Translations under genes and position numbers: made by a program
Source: Cricetomys ansorgei
Lineage: Eukaryota; Chordata; Mammalia; Rodentia; Nesomyidae
Direction: 5' to 3'
DNA length: 64,000 bases
NCBI GenBank assembly: GCA_026225945.1
Contig: JAMJFZ010000597.1
Location: 124,001-188,000, forward strand
The notes under the pieces: generated by a model
Told to the model about the DNA's origin: nothing
Databases searched by the model: none
The model's input: the letters and a program-made list of their open reading frames with translations, nothing else
Part shown: piece after piece, positions 48,298 to 60,922 of the stretch
How the letters are laid out: each line of letters begins with the position of its first letter
How positions within the stretch are numbered: position 1 is the first letter of the stretch

Positions 48298-48316
48298 TTT
48301 TTCTCTCAAATTTCAG
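48298..48316 (+). promoter_or_regulatory. 3' splice site of the first OR52E-like coding exon
   Basis: A strong pyrimidine tract 'tttttctctcaaatttcag' with AG at 48315-48316, followed by AGACAGAGG. The ATG lies 13 bases into the exon. Confidence 0.75.
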
Positions 48317-48329
48317 AGACAGAGGCCTA

Positions 48330-49268
48330 ATGACTTGTCCAAATGGCACTGAGTTTCATCCCTCTTTTTTTCTCCTGCTGGGAGTTCCAGGCCTTGAAGA
48401 GATGCATGTGTGGATTGGTTTTCCTTTTGGCTTTGTGTATTTGATTGCCCTTGTTGGGAATGTCACGATCTTGCTTGTGATCCAGAGTGAACACAGTCTT
48501 CATCAGCCCATGTTTTACTTCTTGGCAATGCTGGGCTCCATCGACCTGGGCCTGTCTACATCCACAATTCCCAAGATGCTGGGCATCTTCTGGTTTAACT
48601 TACGAGAGATCAGCTTTGAGGGATGTGTGACCCAGATGTTCTTCATCCACATATTCACTGCCATGGAGACTGTTGTTCTGGTTGCCATGGCCTTTGACCG
48701 CTATGTTGCCATCTGTAACCCTCTTCGGTACAGCCTGATTCTCACAAACAGAACAATCGGCCTCATCCTGGTGGTGGTGTTTGGTGTCAATTTTATTTTG
48801 GTCATCCCTCTGGTGTTTCTCATTTTGAGGCTTCCTTTCTGTGGACACCATATAATCCCTCACACATACTGTGAGCACATGGGCATTGCTCGTCTGGCCT
48901 GTGCCAACATAAAGGTAAACATGATATTTGGGTTGATTCTCATATCAATGGTGCTCGCTGATGTGCTTCTGATTGCCATCTCCTATGTGCGGATCCTACA
49001 AGCTGTCTTCTGCCTTCCTTCCCGGGATGCTAGGCTCAAGGCACTTAACACATGTGGCTCCCACATCTGTGTCATCTTGGTCTTCTTCACTCCAGCTTTT
49101 TTCTCCTTCATGACCCACAGGTTTGGCAGGAGCGTTCCTGCATACATTCATATTCTCCTGGCTAATCTATATGTTGTTGTTCCCCCTGCCCTGAATCCTG
49201 TCATCTATGGGGTGAGGACTAAGCAGATTCGGGAGCAGGTTTTAAGTATCTTTGGGAAGAAAAGTTGA
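48330..49268 (+). CDS. olfactory receptor, class I, OR52E-like (intact)
   Basis: 312-residue odorant receptor. N-glycosylation site N5-G-T, G43-N44 in TM1, LHQPMFYFL (57-65), [15 protein letters not shown] (120-134), [16 protein letters not shown] in the second extracellular loop, [10 protein letters not shown] before TM6 and NPVIYG in TM7. [11 protein letters not shown] and LNTCGSH are typical of OR52E, against TYCDHMS and STCT in the OR52N genes. The start is chosen here, although in-frame ATGs exist at 48270 and 48288. Those lie before the splice acceptor, hence in the intron, and would add 20 non-receptor residues. The subfamily is secure; which OR52E member cannot be decided by eye. Confidence 0.95.
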   Translation: MTCPNGTEFHPSFFLLLGVPGLEEMHVWIGFPFGFVYLIALVGNVTILLVIQSEHSLHQPMFYFLAMLGSIDLGLSTSTIPKMLGIFWFNLREISFEGCVTQMFFIHIFTAMETVVLVAMAFDRYVAICNPLRYSLILTNRTIGLILVVVFGVNFILVIPLVFLILRLPFCGHHIIPHTYCEHMGIARLACANIKVNMIFGLILISMVLADVLLIAISYVRILQAVFCLPSRDARLKALNTCGSHICVILVFFTPAFFSFMTHRFGRSVPAYIHILLANLYVVVPPALNPVIYGVRTKQIREQVLSIFGKKS

Positions 49269-49453
49269 CGTAAGCCATCTCAGAGACACACATGTTTCTC
49301 TGAGGACAAGAAAGCATAGTTGTTAATTACAGAATATTGTACCAAGAAAAAGTAACCTGTGACATTAGTATTACTAAATTTATTATTTCACCACAAACAA
49401 AATATATAGTATGGTGAACAGAAAAATAACCACTATGAAAATGTATGGAATGT

Positions 49454-49635
49454 TGGCCAGCAGGATGGGTCAATGGGTAAAGGCACTTGTCACCAAGCCT
49501 GACAACCTGAGTTTAGTCCCAGGAACCTGCTTCTTGGAGAAGAGAACCAACTCCTGCAAGCTGTCCTGTGACTGCTACATGTGCATATACTGTGGCTCAA
49601 TGCACATAAGCAAACACACACAGAATTAATTAATT
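49454..49635 (+). mobile_element. B2/B3-type SINE
   Basis: 'agcaggatgggtcaatgggtaaaggcacttgtc', 'ctgacaacctgagtttag' and the CACACA-AATTAATT tail follow the B2/B3 layout. Confidence 0.85.
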
Positions 49636-49761
49636 ACAAGAGAACTTGTGGATTCTGTAAGGCTTTACACAATTGATTGGAAAAATTTCATTCCTTTGCA
49701 GTTTAGTCCTAACTGAGTTGGTGGTACACAGGATGTAGTCAATTCTATTGACGTTATCATT

Positions 49762-49763
<2 letters not shown>

Positions 49764-49810
<47 letters not shown>
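49764..49810. repeat. (TG)n microsatellite
   Basis: About 23 perfect TG units. Confidence 0.98.
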
Positions 49811-49812
<2 letters not shown>

Positions 49813-50017
49813 TAGTAAGAGCTTTTACAGTGTTTCATAATTTGCTTGTTTTTAATCGATAATTTTACTGATATTTTATTACATATCACAAACTCAATTC
49901 TGGTAAGTCCAATAGGGTGCTTAATACTTTTAAGGTTATTTTCTTTATTTTTCCATGCCTATTTTATAATGGAGCTCTTTCCCAACTGTTCAAAATAAAC
50001 AAGCCTACTCTATAGAG

Positions 50018-50050
50018 GTGTGTGTATGTGTGTGTGTGTGTGTGTGTGTT
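50018..50050. repeat. (TG)n microsatellite
   Basis: About 16 TG units with one TATG interruption. An AATAAA lies at 49994-49999, about 730 bases after the OR52E-like stop, and could serve as its distal poly(A) signal. Confidence 0.95.
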
Positions 50051-50054
50051 ACTG

Positions 50055-52725
50055 ATAGATAAAGACATAAATACAGAAATGTAGAGGAAGGGATAATGAC
50101 AAAGGATGAGGGACAGTGGAGGAAGTGAGAAAGAGAGAGGAAAAGGTCAAGAACACTGAAAACTTTTTAGATTAATCAATATAGTAGAGAACTTGAGGAT
50201 CTCAGGAATGGATGGATTCCCATGCACATAAATCATGTTCTCAAAAGAAACATCAAGCCTTACGCTCCCAAGAGCAATTATTCCCAGACTTGTGAATTTA
50301 ATTATTTATTCATTGACCTTATGTTAAAGCATCTTATAATGCCCAGCCCTTTCCACCTTGAGTTTCTTCCTGTGAATTATGAAAACGATCTCAGTAATAA
50401 GCCCACTTCTCACATTTTTTATTTGTATATACCTCAACTTATCGTATTACACAGTGGCTGCTTAGCAATGCACATTATTGTTTTCCAAATCTTAAGTGCA
50501 ATATGCACACAGTAAAGGTATCTTAGTAAACTTTTATAAATATATAAACAATACACTTTCAAATACAGTTCTTGAAATGTTTCGTTTCAGTGACTTGGAC
50601 TGACCAGACACCCTCATGTTACATACTTCCTCCCCATTCTCCCTTTTAGAGCTCTTTCCATTCTCAACAGTCCCCAACTCTCTGCCTCCATCATGTCATT
50701 GAACTGATACTCTGAGGAGTTCCAGACTTGATACTTTGAAACTGTTCAAGGTCTACTACCTAGTCCTAAATGAGGTGGTGACTTAGACATCAGGTTCTCC
50801 CTGATGCGTGACGCAGTATTTATTTCATGGAATTGCTAGTTTTGGGTCTTCAAAATAACACCAAAATGCCATGGTGGTGTCCACCATGGTTGAAGTAACA
50901 CTTAGTGTTGAAGCAACACTAAGAGTATTCACATGTGGGTGTGCACACTTTACAGAGAGGCCTGAACTTGTGACCACAACTCAGCCCAAAATACGTTGAA
51001 CAACTGTCAATATAGAATGAGTCTTCATTCTCTGACCACTTAATCACTCCTAGTATACACAATTTTTGATCCAATTTCTTAAGATGTTTTTATAAATTTT
51101 ATATTAGGTGTATTATAAGTATATACTGAGATGTATTTTTACCTAAATGTAGCTTGTGAGATTTGCTCATGTGATTGCAAATACCTGAAACTTCTTACTT
51201 GTATTCTATTAAACAAATAAACTAAATTATTTGTTCTGGATAGATATTTGATCTTTATCCAGGTTTTTACTGTTATGAGAAAATTGTTTTTAATATTTTA
51301 AGTGTTTTTGGGAGATATTTAGACTCAGTTTATAACTCCCCAGAATATTATTGCTGTGTGACAAATATAGTTTCAGCATAGATAGAAAGTACCAAACAAT
51401 GTTCCAATATTGCATTCTAATAACAGGTTTGTCAATAGTGTATGCTAATTACAATTTCTATCAGTGTTTAGAAACACCATTTATTTTTTGGTAAACTGGG
51501 GAAAGATGATCACTCAGTTGGTGCCACTATGCAGAATACAAATACAATGTGCTGTGGTTTTATTATGTAAATCTCTAATTACTAATGTGAGTTCTGTGAC
51601 TGTTGCTCATTTGTCGTTTTTTGTTAGTGAGGCACCATTTAAAGTTTGTCTCTAATTTTTAGAATCATGTCATCTGTCTTATGAAATTGTAAAGCTATTT
51701 TTATGGGTTGCCTATCAGTCTTTTTCAGGAATTTGTCTTAACTTCACCAGCTACGTGGATTATCTTTTCACCAATTTAATAATAAATTCAAGGAATTCAA
51801 ATTTTCACTATCAATGAAGTCCGTCAATGTTTCTCACTAAGATTAACACTCTTGTTGTCTTATTGAAGGCATTTTCCCCTAACACAATGCCATGGAAATG
51901 TGCTGTGTAATCTTACTTTTATCTTTGGGATAATATTGCACCCAAAATTGATGTTTACATGTGATGTAAAATAAGGATCAATTTTCCTTATGAGATATTC
52001 AGTTGAGTCAAAACCACTTATTTTGAAAGTTCACCTCTCCCACACTGCACACTGTGTGATGCTTTTGTTGCAGACCAAGTGCCATTGCATAGGAGAGTCT
52101 GCTCCTACACCCACATGTTAGATTGCTATCCCAATGCCAACATCCCACTAATCTAATGACTGTACTTTCATGGTAATAAATAATTGTTTCTGAATGGCCC
52201 AAACATCATATCTACTTCAGACTTAAGAGATGAAGATTCAAGATGCTAAGATACAGAGCAAAGTAAGTCAACCAAAGACTCAAAGTAATGAGTGTTGGAA
52301 ATCTTGCTGGGTTTTTGTTGACATAAGTTATGGAGCCACTGAGGTTACAGAAGTGGGGGTGAGACAGACAATCCAGAAGAAGAAAAGACTAGACAGAGGT
52401 GCAAATGCCTAATAGTCTGGTCTCAGTCTGATTCCATGCCTCTCTGTTCTGCAAGGTAGAAACTTAGTTCCAGTCTGTTCCACAGTTGCAACATTCGGGG
52501 CTGGAAGAATCTCACTTCTTTCCCCACTGGCCTCCAAACACTTCACATTCGATTTAAATACATGACACATCAGTGACTTTATCCATCACCTTATCATCTC
52601 ACCAAAACTAATTCCCTTCAGTAATAATGGATGCCCCACTACAAAGTCCAAGTTCTCCTGAAACAAAAAAAATCTAATGAAGCTTGTATTTCAATATACA
52701 ATCTTTCCAAGAAGTTTGACAAAAG
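50055..52725. other. intergenic between the two OR52E-like genes, no gene seen
   Basis: AT-rich, no receptor fragment on either strand and no recognisable RNA gene. The open frames are below 100 codons. Confidence 0.55.
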
Positions 52726-52733
52726 CCATCATT

Positions 52734-53258
52734 TTAACAAACTGTTCTCATTTTCTCTGTTAGCTTTTGAATACCAATATGGCCAAGTCTAGAACAAAGA
52801 CTGCCTGCAAACATCCTTTGGGGTGTAGTGTTATGGACAATTTGGTCCAACTCTATGATTCTTCTCATAAGAATGGTGTTTGGTTCAGAAACCTTTGTGA
52901 TAATTGATGCTTCAAAATCAGAATATATTTCTCCATTATTAAATACTAATTTTAATGAAACAGTTATACAGGATACCACCTTGTCAAGGATTCCAGTGGG
53001 AAACATCTGTTTGGCCTGTTGGGCAACTAAGGCAGGTCTGTTACACACATGTCCTTTTGTCTGAACTCTATTGTTGTAACTTTGAGCAATTCTAGATAAT
53101 TTGTCTCTGATAACCTGAAGGCAATTTGTGGTTATATGTGCTCCCCTCCAGTCCTGTAGAACAGTACTGCTCAGCTGATATTTGACTACAAATGAAGAGC
53201 TACATGCAATAAATGACTGCTGAGATAAAGAAGAACAGTTTTCTCTAAGTACAAGCAC
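52734..53258 (-). other. unrecognised 174-codon open frame
   Basis: An open frame unusually long for this AT-rich DNA, on the minus strand. The translation is mixed in composition (not low complexity), has no clear signal peptide or membrane segment and matches no family I recognise. It lacks a flanking poly(A) run, so it does not look like a processed pseudogene. It may be a chance frame or part of an old repeat. Confidence 0.25.
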
Positions 53259-53337
53259 TCTGATAAGTTATCCAATCTTAGGTATACAGCCCTGAATACA
53301 TATACATACTAGTAAAACTAAACTAAACTAAAATTCA

Positions 53338-53340
<3 letters not shown>

Positions 53341-53389
<49 letters not shown>
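53341..53389. repeat. (TG)n microsatellite
   Basis: About 24 perfect TG units. Confidence 0.98.
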
Positions 53390-53391
<2 letters not shown>

Positions 53392-53544
53392 ATGTGTGTA
53401 ACAATTACAATTGAAGAAGAGGTAATTAATTTAAGAGGAAGTGGGGGCAACATGGAAGGAGTTTGAGGTTGGTGATGGAGTCCTTGCAATATGGAATCCA
53501 TATTGCAAAAACTAAATGTAGCCACGTCACATGGTAGAACCACT

Positions 53545-53835
53545 TTTAGCTTTCTGAGAATTCTCCATACTTGTTTCCATAGTTGAGGGACCAGTTAACA
53601 ATTTTACCAAACGTGAATGAGGGTTCCCTTTCCCTGTATTGTCACCAGCATTTTTTGTATTAAAAACAAAACAAACAAACAAATAAAAACACCTTGGACA
53701 CTCTGACCTGGGTAAGATGAAATCTCAAGGTAGTTTTAATTTGACTTTTCTTAGTTGCTAAGGATGTTGAACACTTTAAACAGATTTATTAGTCATTGTT
53801 ATTTCAGCTTTCAGAAATATTTTTAGGCCTGTACC
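53545..53835 (-). mobile_element. LINE-1 fragment (minus)
   Basis: 'gagaattctccatacttgtttccatag', 'gaatgagggttccctttccc' and 'aagatgaaatctcaaggtag' are the complement of a well-known L1 3' stretch. An AAAC/AAAT repeat interrupts it. Confidence 0.7.
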
Positions 53836-53874
53836 AAGCTCCTAAAAATTATCTACAGATTTAGTGAAACCTCA

Positions 53875-54480
53875 TTCAAAGTTCCCATGACATCCTTCAC
53901 AGGAAAACAAGATAGCCTACAATTTTTATGGAAAAACAGAAGACCCTCAGTAGCCAAAGAAACAATGGGAAAAAGAACAAGTGATTCCTATTCCACATTT
54001 TAGAATATGCTGCAGAGCTACAGTAAAAAAAAAAAAAAGCAAGATAAAGATAAACAAAAACAGATATGATCAGTCAAGTGAAGAGGAAGCCCACAGAACA
54101 TGAGAGACTTCTTGACTGCTGCACATCTTACAGAGGATTAATATGCAGAGTACACAGAAAACTAATCCATAAAGAATCAAAATAACCAATGACCCAATTA
54201 GGAAAGTGGGTCCATTACATCCATGATGAGTAGGTAGGATTCAGACTAAGACTGAGCGCTATGTTCCAGCTCATCTAGGTTTTGATGATGCTTCTATAAT
54301 TTATAATAGATTGATATCCAGAGTATTATCCACAAATAAAGTAGAAAAAAACTTTCAATAGACTAACGGCTCCAACAAGAGCTTCATGAAGGAGACGAAG
54401 AAACGGCAAGTGGCGAATAAACATTAAGAACTGCGTAACTTCACGAATCATAAAACCACACTTTAAAACTACGACAGAGA
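53875..54480 (+). mobile_element. LINE-1 ORF2 C-terminal-region fragment (plus)
   Basis: 'cccatgacatccttcacagg', 'caatttttatggaaaaacag', 'agaccctcagtagccaaag' and 'gcagagctacagtaaaaa' are typical of the L1 ORF2 end, with stops and frameshifts. It stands opposite in direction to the fragment at 53545, so the L1 was inverted on insertion or two copies are joined. Confidence 0.7.
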
Positions 54481-54739
54481 AAACAGAATGCCTGAGATGA
54501 AAGATGCATTTGTTGGGACATTACTGAAACAACTGTCTTGCAATGAACTAATATAGAGTGCAAAACTTGAAGATAGTTTCCTGACATGTGTATTTTCCAC
54601 AGAGCTGTCCCCACTCCAGAGAGAATGAACATTTATTTCATCCCTGACAGAATCCTTAATGATTCTTCACAGTCTTTTCCCAATCCAACCATTGACATTC
54701 TTCCTGATTTTGTAGACTAGTTTGCATTTTCTTAAATTT

Positions 54740-55300
54740 TAAATATATAGAATATCTATTTTTTCTGGATTCGTTTATATATTTTAATTTAGGAATTCAT
54801 AGCTGTCATATACATTGATGGCTCCCTGCTGAACACCATGCAGCCTTCTGGATGTGATGTTATCGCTTAATCATTTACCTGTTGATAAATGTTTAACTTG
54901 GAACAATTATAAATATAGCTGTAATGAATATCCATATACAAATTTTTATGACAGGTTTTTTTATTCTTTTATAAATACATGGGAGATGACTGGATTAGTT
55001 ATATCATATATCCATGGGGAAATATTGTAAAAATATGATACTGTTTTTTGACATCTTTCTTCTATTTTTCATTCTTCTGGTAATGTTCTAGGACTCCAGA
55101 TTCTGTATGTATTTTTTAATATTAGGTATGAGGACTATTTTTATTCTAACCATTCTAATAGTGTGTGATGTCATCTCACTATAATCTCAATTTTTTTATG
55201 TATGTATTATGTTTTTATTGTTGACTTAGAAAAAGGTTTTGTGCAATTGAGATGCAAACATATTGTCTGATATTAGTTACAAGCATTTTATTCCAGCATT
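54740..55300 (-). mobile_element. old LINE-1 fragment (minus)
   Basis: 'caattataaatatagctgtaatgaatatcc' and 'tgtgtgatgtcatctcactataatctcaattt' recall the complement of L1 3' sequence. Strongly diverged. Confidence 0.4.
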
Positions 55301-56215
55301 AGATTTGTAAAAAGCAAATGTTAAATATTTTTAAGTAATCAGTATCAGATTAGGGATCCTGAAGGTCAAAGTGTGAGTGAAGAATCTGATCACTCTCTCT
55401 CAGGTGGATCCCTGACCCATCTCTGGTTATTGTGCATTTCCAGAATGCTCATGGAGGAGACATACTCAGCCTCTGGGAGAATTCCTTCATACTCAGAAGG
55501 GCTTTAATCTCTGGTCTATCTATAGGGCCTTCAGCTGATTGGCTGATGCACACCCACATTTCTGGAAGACCCAGTAATTGTTACAGAGCAAGTGAAGTTT
55601 AAAAGGTTTTGGAAAACATTTTGTCCTAGCTTAGCTGAGACAAAGATATCTTTGTAGAGTTTTGTTGTTCAACACAAAGATGAAGATCTTTCCGTGCAGG
55701 AGAGGCTGCCTGAGGTTATACCTAGAGGATGTTTTTGTCTTTTCCTTTTTTTCCTTTGTACTTTAGTGCTGTGTCCTTATTTCACCACTGTATATTTGCC
55801 TTCAACCTGGGATAATTCCTTCTTGCTTGAACTTAAAATGAAGACCCTTCTGCATATTTGACCCTATGTATTTGTTGCAGTTATTTTTTCAAAAGTCCTG
55901 AGAATAGATTACAAAATGATGCAGATATTTTGTTCATTATTTTCTTTCCTTTGTTATACACTGAAAGGAGCCAATTTTGTCATGAAAGAAATTGGAATTG
56001 TGATTGATTTATTTGATCAGAGTCCTGGAACCCACATCTTGTACAGTATTTTGTCAACTCTAGTGCTGCCGTGATAGACCTTGACATCATCAAAGCCCTC
56101 TATTATAATCAACGGATTCTGTATAAAAGTATTGTGAAACTATACTAAAGGTACTTTACCCTTGAAACATGATTCTAACATTATAAAAATGAAGCCCATC
56201 TATAAAACAATAGTA
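55300..56215. other. 3' flank of the second OR52E-like gene, nothing recognised
   Basis: Mixed-composition unique DNA. The 55350-55600 part is less AT-rich and may be an old mammalian interspersed repeat, but I cannot name it. Confidence 0.4.
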
Positions 56216-56217
56216 TT

Positions 56218-56223
56218 TTTATT
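56218..56223 (-). terminator. polyadenylation signal AATAAA for the second OR52E-like gene
   Basis: TTTATT on the plus strand, 179 bases past the stop codon of the minus-strand gene. Confidence 0.5.
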
Positions 56224-56401
56224 CAGACTTGAAACAAATATTTGCTATAAAATTATCTTGTTTACTGTCCTTGAGTACAAAAACATTGTGCATTTAACAT
56301 AATATTCTATAAAACAGATACTTTTTTAAAGCTTACATACACAGAAATTATCTTTTTTGATATAAAAGAAAAAGACTGGAAGACAAGTCAGAGGCTCACA
56401 G

Positions 56402-57340
56402 TCAAACTTCCTTACAAAAAAATATCACCACACGATCGCGAATCTGCTTGGTTCTCACCCCATAAATAAGAGGGTTAAGAGCAGGGGGGATGATCACATA
56501 CAAGTTAGCAAGGAGGATATGGATATACTGTGGAATATTATGTCCAAACCGGTGAGTCAAAAAGGAGAAAAAGGCTGGAGTAAAGAAAGCCAAGATCACA
56601 CACACATGGGAACCACAAGTATTAAGAGCTTTGAGCCTGGCTTCCCAGGATGGGAGTTTGAATACAACATGAAGAATTTTTGCATAGGAGATAGCAATTA
56701 AAATAACATCCAGAAGTATCATAGAGATTAAAATTAATCCAAACACTACATTGACCTTTATGCTGACACACGCCAGCCGTGCAATGCCCATGTGCTCACA
56801 GTATGTATGGGGTATGATATTGTGTCCACAGAATGAAAGCCTTAGAAGGAGAAATATAAGTGGAAAAACCAAAATGAAATTCTTGAAAAGTCCAACTCCA
56901 GCAATAATACAGATGTTTCTGTTGGTGAGGATGGTGTTGTATCGGAGAGGGTTACAAATGGCAACGTAGCGATCAAAAGCCATGACGACAAGCATGAATG
57001 TTTCAATGCCTGTAAACAGGTGTATGAAGAACATTTGAGCTAAACAGTCCCTAAAGGCAATCTTGCTGAAACCAAACCAGAATATGCCAAGTGCTTTAGG
57101 GATGGTTGCTGTAGACAGGCCCAAGTCAGTCAGAGCCAACATGGCCAATAAGTAGAACATGGGCTGGTGAAGGCTGTGTTCAAGCTGGATCACAAAGAGA
57201 ATGATGACATTCCCTAGGACAGCAATAAGATAGACTGTCCCGAATGGCAAACCAAGCCAGAACTGTGACTCTTCCAGTCCAGGGATTCCCAAGAGCAGGA
57301 AGGCTGATGGGTGATTCCATGAGCTGTTGCCTGGCAACAT
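56402..57340 (-). CDS. olfactory receptor, class I, OR52E-like, second copy (intact)
   Basis: 312-residue odorant receptor. N-glycosylation site N5-S-S, G43-N44, [24 protein letters not shown] (120-134), [45 protein letters not shown] before TM7 and NPLIYG in TM7. It is a clear paralogue of the plus-strand gene at 48330, with opposite orientation and the same length. The near-identical second extracellular loop and TM6-TM7 region contrast with more divergent TM4. The first ATG of the exon is used as start, and it sits 14 bases after a probable acceptor. Ligand unknown. Confidence 0.95.
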   Translation of the reverse strand: MLPGNSSWNHPSAFLLLGIPGLEESQFWLGLPFGTVYLIAVLGNVIILFVIQLEHSLHQPMFYLLAMLALTDLGLSTATIPKALGIFWFGFSKIAFRDCLAQMFFIHLFTGIETFMLVVMAFDRYVAICNPLRYNTILTNRNICIIAGVGLFKNFILVFPLIFLLLRLSFCGHNIIPHTYCEHMGIARLACVSIKVNVVFGLILISMILLDVILIAISYAKILHVVFKLPSWEARLKALNTCGSHVCVILAFFTPAFFSFLTHRFGHNIPQYIHILLANLYVIIPPALNPLIYGVRTKQIRDRVVIFFCKEV

Positions 57341-57354
57341 GCTGTCAGGAGCCT

Positions 57355-57372
57355 CTGATGGGCAGATTCATT
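57355..57372 (-). promoter_or_regulatory. probable 3' splice site of the second OR52E-like exon
   Basis: The minus strand reads 'gaatctgcccatcag' followed by AGGCTCC; AG at 57355-57356. Its distance from the ATG (14 bases) matches that of the gene at 48330 (13 bases). The pyrimidine tract is weak. Confidence 0.5.
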
Positions 57373-57374
57373 TG

Positions 57375-58300
57375 AAGAGAACTATATAGGACTTCACAAC
57401 ATTTCATCAGCACAGCTACTAAAGAATAAGAACAAAAAGTATACCGTTAGTGTAATGTCTTGTGGAGAGCAGAAACGTGTTTTCCTCTATATTTCTTCTC
57501 TTTTTCTTTTCATTGGTGTAAATGGTGAATGATGGTGGATATTTTTAAATAAATGGATGTATATTTGTCTCTGCTCTAGATAACTTAAAACAAGTTTTTA
57601 TTTCATATAAACCAAGTCTAATCAGAGGATAAGCTTAGCCTGGTCACATAGGATACAATATTTTGAAATATATATTTATAAATTGTGGGGAAATGTTATC
57701 TGACTGAAAAATGATTACAAAGTCAGACAACAGGTAATATTGTAGCTCTCAAAAATACCCTTCGAATGTCATTTATGTAACTAGAAATATAACTAAAAAT
57801 TACGCAATGGCCAGCTTCCATTTATGATCAATGGACCTCTTTTCTGCTCCTTGACTTGCCTATAAATAATTATAACTTGCCTATATAATTATTATAATTA
57901 TAGAGAACAATGCTAACTGAAACAGCATAGTCTACATAACAAAGAGCCCAGCGCCATATATGGGTCAACTCTCTGTGAGTTGCTGATTACAAGCTATTGA
58001 CATTTTTTTTTGTTACTCTCTAAAAGATAATGGTAAAATCCTATTACTGAAGACATCAAACATTTAAGTCATATGACATGAAGAAATCAAGCTAATACTG
58101 TCCTGGAAGTTTCATCCCTCTTGGATAGCTTCCATAACACTGGGAGGTACTATGCATAGTGCCAGAGAGGAACACTAATCAACAGACTTTGAGCTACAGT
58201 AACAACTGGCTGAGTGAGATATGCCCACTGGTGTAATAGTGGCATGAATGTTACAGAAGTAACCAACCACTGTCTCATTGGATTTATAGCCTGTTCCAGA
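57375..58300. other. upstream flank of the second OR52E-like gene, no coding gene
   Basis: AT-rich; should contain intron and perhaps the first exon of the minus-strand OR gene. No promoter can be placed by eye. Confidence 0.45.
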
Positions 58301-58302
58301 AG

Positions 58303-58488
58303 CTGAAGGGATGGCTCAGTGGTTGAGAGTGATGCTGATCTACCACAGAACCCAAGTTAGTTTCCTAGCATTCACATCAGACAGCTCACAATCACCTGTA
58401 ACTCCAGGTTCAGAGGGAACCCAAAACCTTATGGGCACCTACACTCACACACAGCCCACACACAAACATGATGATGATGATGATGATG
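58303..58488 (+). mobile_element. B2-type SINE with (ATG)7 tail
   Basis: 'ctgaagggatggctcagtggttgag', 'ctcacaatcacctgtaactcc' and an ACACAC tail lead into seven ATG triplets (58468-58488). Confidence 0.9.
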
Positions 58489-58489
58489 C

Positions 58490-60415
58490 CCACTACACAA
58501 GATTAAACTCATCCCAGGTGCTATTAAATGGACCAAAAACCCATGGCTGGCCAAGGTGGATTCTAATAAAATGCACTATATATGCATGTATGAAATTTTC
58601 TCTTAAAAACATCATAACTTGTTTGCTTTTTCTAGATTTGTGTTGTTACTTTTTATTTTGTCTTTCGTGGGTGAAGATTTCCTTTTTATCTTTGGAACAA
58701 AGACGTTTCCTTATGAGGCCATGGTTTTCCAAAACTCAATGCAACATAACCGATCTCAGATATAAAATTATCATTCCTTGAGAGATTGACACAGCTTCAA
58801 AGCACTAGCCCTTGGACTCCTAATTTATTGCAGCTATTCCTCAAAGCAGTATATGCTCCCTACTTTATAAAATAATCACTATCATCTCAAACTTGGTTTC
58901 AATGTGAGAAATAGAGGACAATGTAACTGTTGTCATCATTATCATTAGAATTTAACAATTATTGATATAATAATTCTATAAAATGTTTTGAAGTTTAAAA
59001 CATACTGTATCAATTGTTGCTCAAAAGTAAGGCAAGAAACAATACAGTTCCTGAGTTAATGAAATTCCCTCATGTTGGAAGCAGAGAGGAATATCCCCAC
59101 CCTTAATGTGAAGCTGCTTTGTGACATCTTGATGGTACCAGGGATATTCTCAACGTGTCTTTTGTGCTACAGCACAGGTATTTTGTCCTTTATTATTCCT
59201 TGGGCTTCATTTTTCATCATAATCAGCACCACTAGATTTTTCCCAAATTATTCCTGCATGCTTTATGCTATTTCTCATTATAATTTAGAAATGTAGTCAG
59301 TTTCAACTCACCTGAGGTACATTCTCTCTAAACCTACTCTCCAGGACATTTATCACAAAGGAAAATTTTTAAATAAGAGGGGACCAAAGGTTAGTGGCTT
59401 CCTGATAATAATCCATAAGGAATAGGCCCTTGAGAGGTCTAAAGTAGAGTTAGTAATATGAAACAGGGCACAGTTCTGTCCAAGGAAATCAGGATGTCAT
59501 ATGAGACACACAAACATGAGAGCATAGGAAATCAAAGTCAAAATTTGTAGGAATAAAAGAGGCATGACCTTGTGAGGAGAAACAGAGAAAAATGAAATCT
59601 CTCTAAATGTGGAAATCTGACTAGCAAAGGGATCCAGACAGCATAGGAATGAGGACAGAAAAGAGGAAATAGCATGGTCCTTCTGTCTGTCCTTCAGGCT
59701 GCACTGCATGACTCATTCTCAGAAAGGCTTTTACTGACATCAGAGCATTTACTTCTAGTGTTCTCTCTGGAACTCTCTTATTACTATGGACCATTTTCTT
59801 ATTCCGTGCCATAGTTCCATCTGGTAATGAGCTTCATGCAGAAATGGAGGTGGGCGAGGAAAAGGTTGAATTTATTCGTCACTATCTCCACCATTATATC
59901 TGGAACATAGCTGATGCCCAAAATATATCTGTTAATGAAATATTGGATATATAGTAAATTACTAATTTTAATTCCTCATCAAAAGTCCTTATGTTATATG
60001 GATAAGAACAGAATCACACAACATATCTGGTATCTGAGGATGGAGAAACAAAAAAGAAAACGAATTTTCATGAGGACTCTGTGGGTATATGAAGAAATGA
60101 ACTTCATCAGAAGCCATCATGGCAATGGCACCATCAATAAGCCTGACACAACGCAGAGAGATTATTAAAAGTACACTAGGGAGAGTTTAGGATGCGACTG
60201 GCCATGATGGTTAACCAGAATTAGAAAATCAAGTATAACTGATGGGCTAATTTATCTAGCTTATCTTCATAGAAAGTTATGCATGTAATACTATTGTGCA
60301 AGTTCTATCATTGTGACACCATTGAAAAGGTTTCTTAGGGATACATTTTCCAATATTCGAGACTATTCACTCTTTATAATGTTGATTTATTTTTAACATA
60401 CATGATTCTTTTCAC
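58490..60415. other. intergenic, no gene seen
   Basis: AT-rich DNA without receptor homology or clear repeats. Confidence 0.5.
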
Positions 60416-60419
60416 CACG

Positions 60420-60867
60420 TTATGGTGTCAAACCAACAGTATTGTACAGGGAGCAAAGAGATGATGCCAAAGACTTGAAAAAATCTACCATCAGAGGAAC
60501 ATTCTTGCTAGGGAATCCAGGAGGCACCCAGGTAGGAGAGAAATACACCCAGAAGAAGAATATATTGTAAAAACACCTCATTCTTCATGTTGCCTGTTGA
60601 GAACTTCTTTCTAAATGGACATTTTCATTCATACTTAAAATGAATGACAAATACATGGATATTGTATTACAACATATGCATACAAGCAGCACTAAATGGA
60701 CTCAGCAGGCTATATGTATATGTTATAGGTATATACAATATATATTTAATATGTGTTTATATATAATTTAATATATTTAATATATTTATATTTATTAATA
60801 ATATATTAACATATAAATACATAATTGTATATTTAATAATAAATTGTTACCGATATATATACATATA

Positions 60868-60922
<55 letters not shown>

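Noticed and set aside
48270..48329. 20-residue N-terminal extension of the OR52E-like protein
   Set aside because: It spans the polypyrimidine tract and AG of a strong splice acceptor. OR proteins of this group begin just before the N-glycosylation site, as the ATG at 48330 does.
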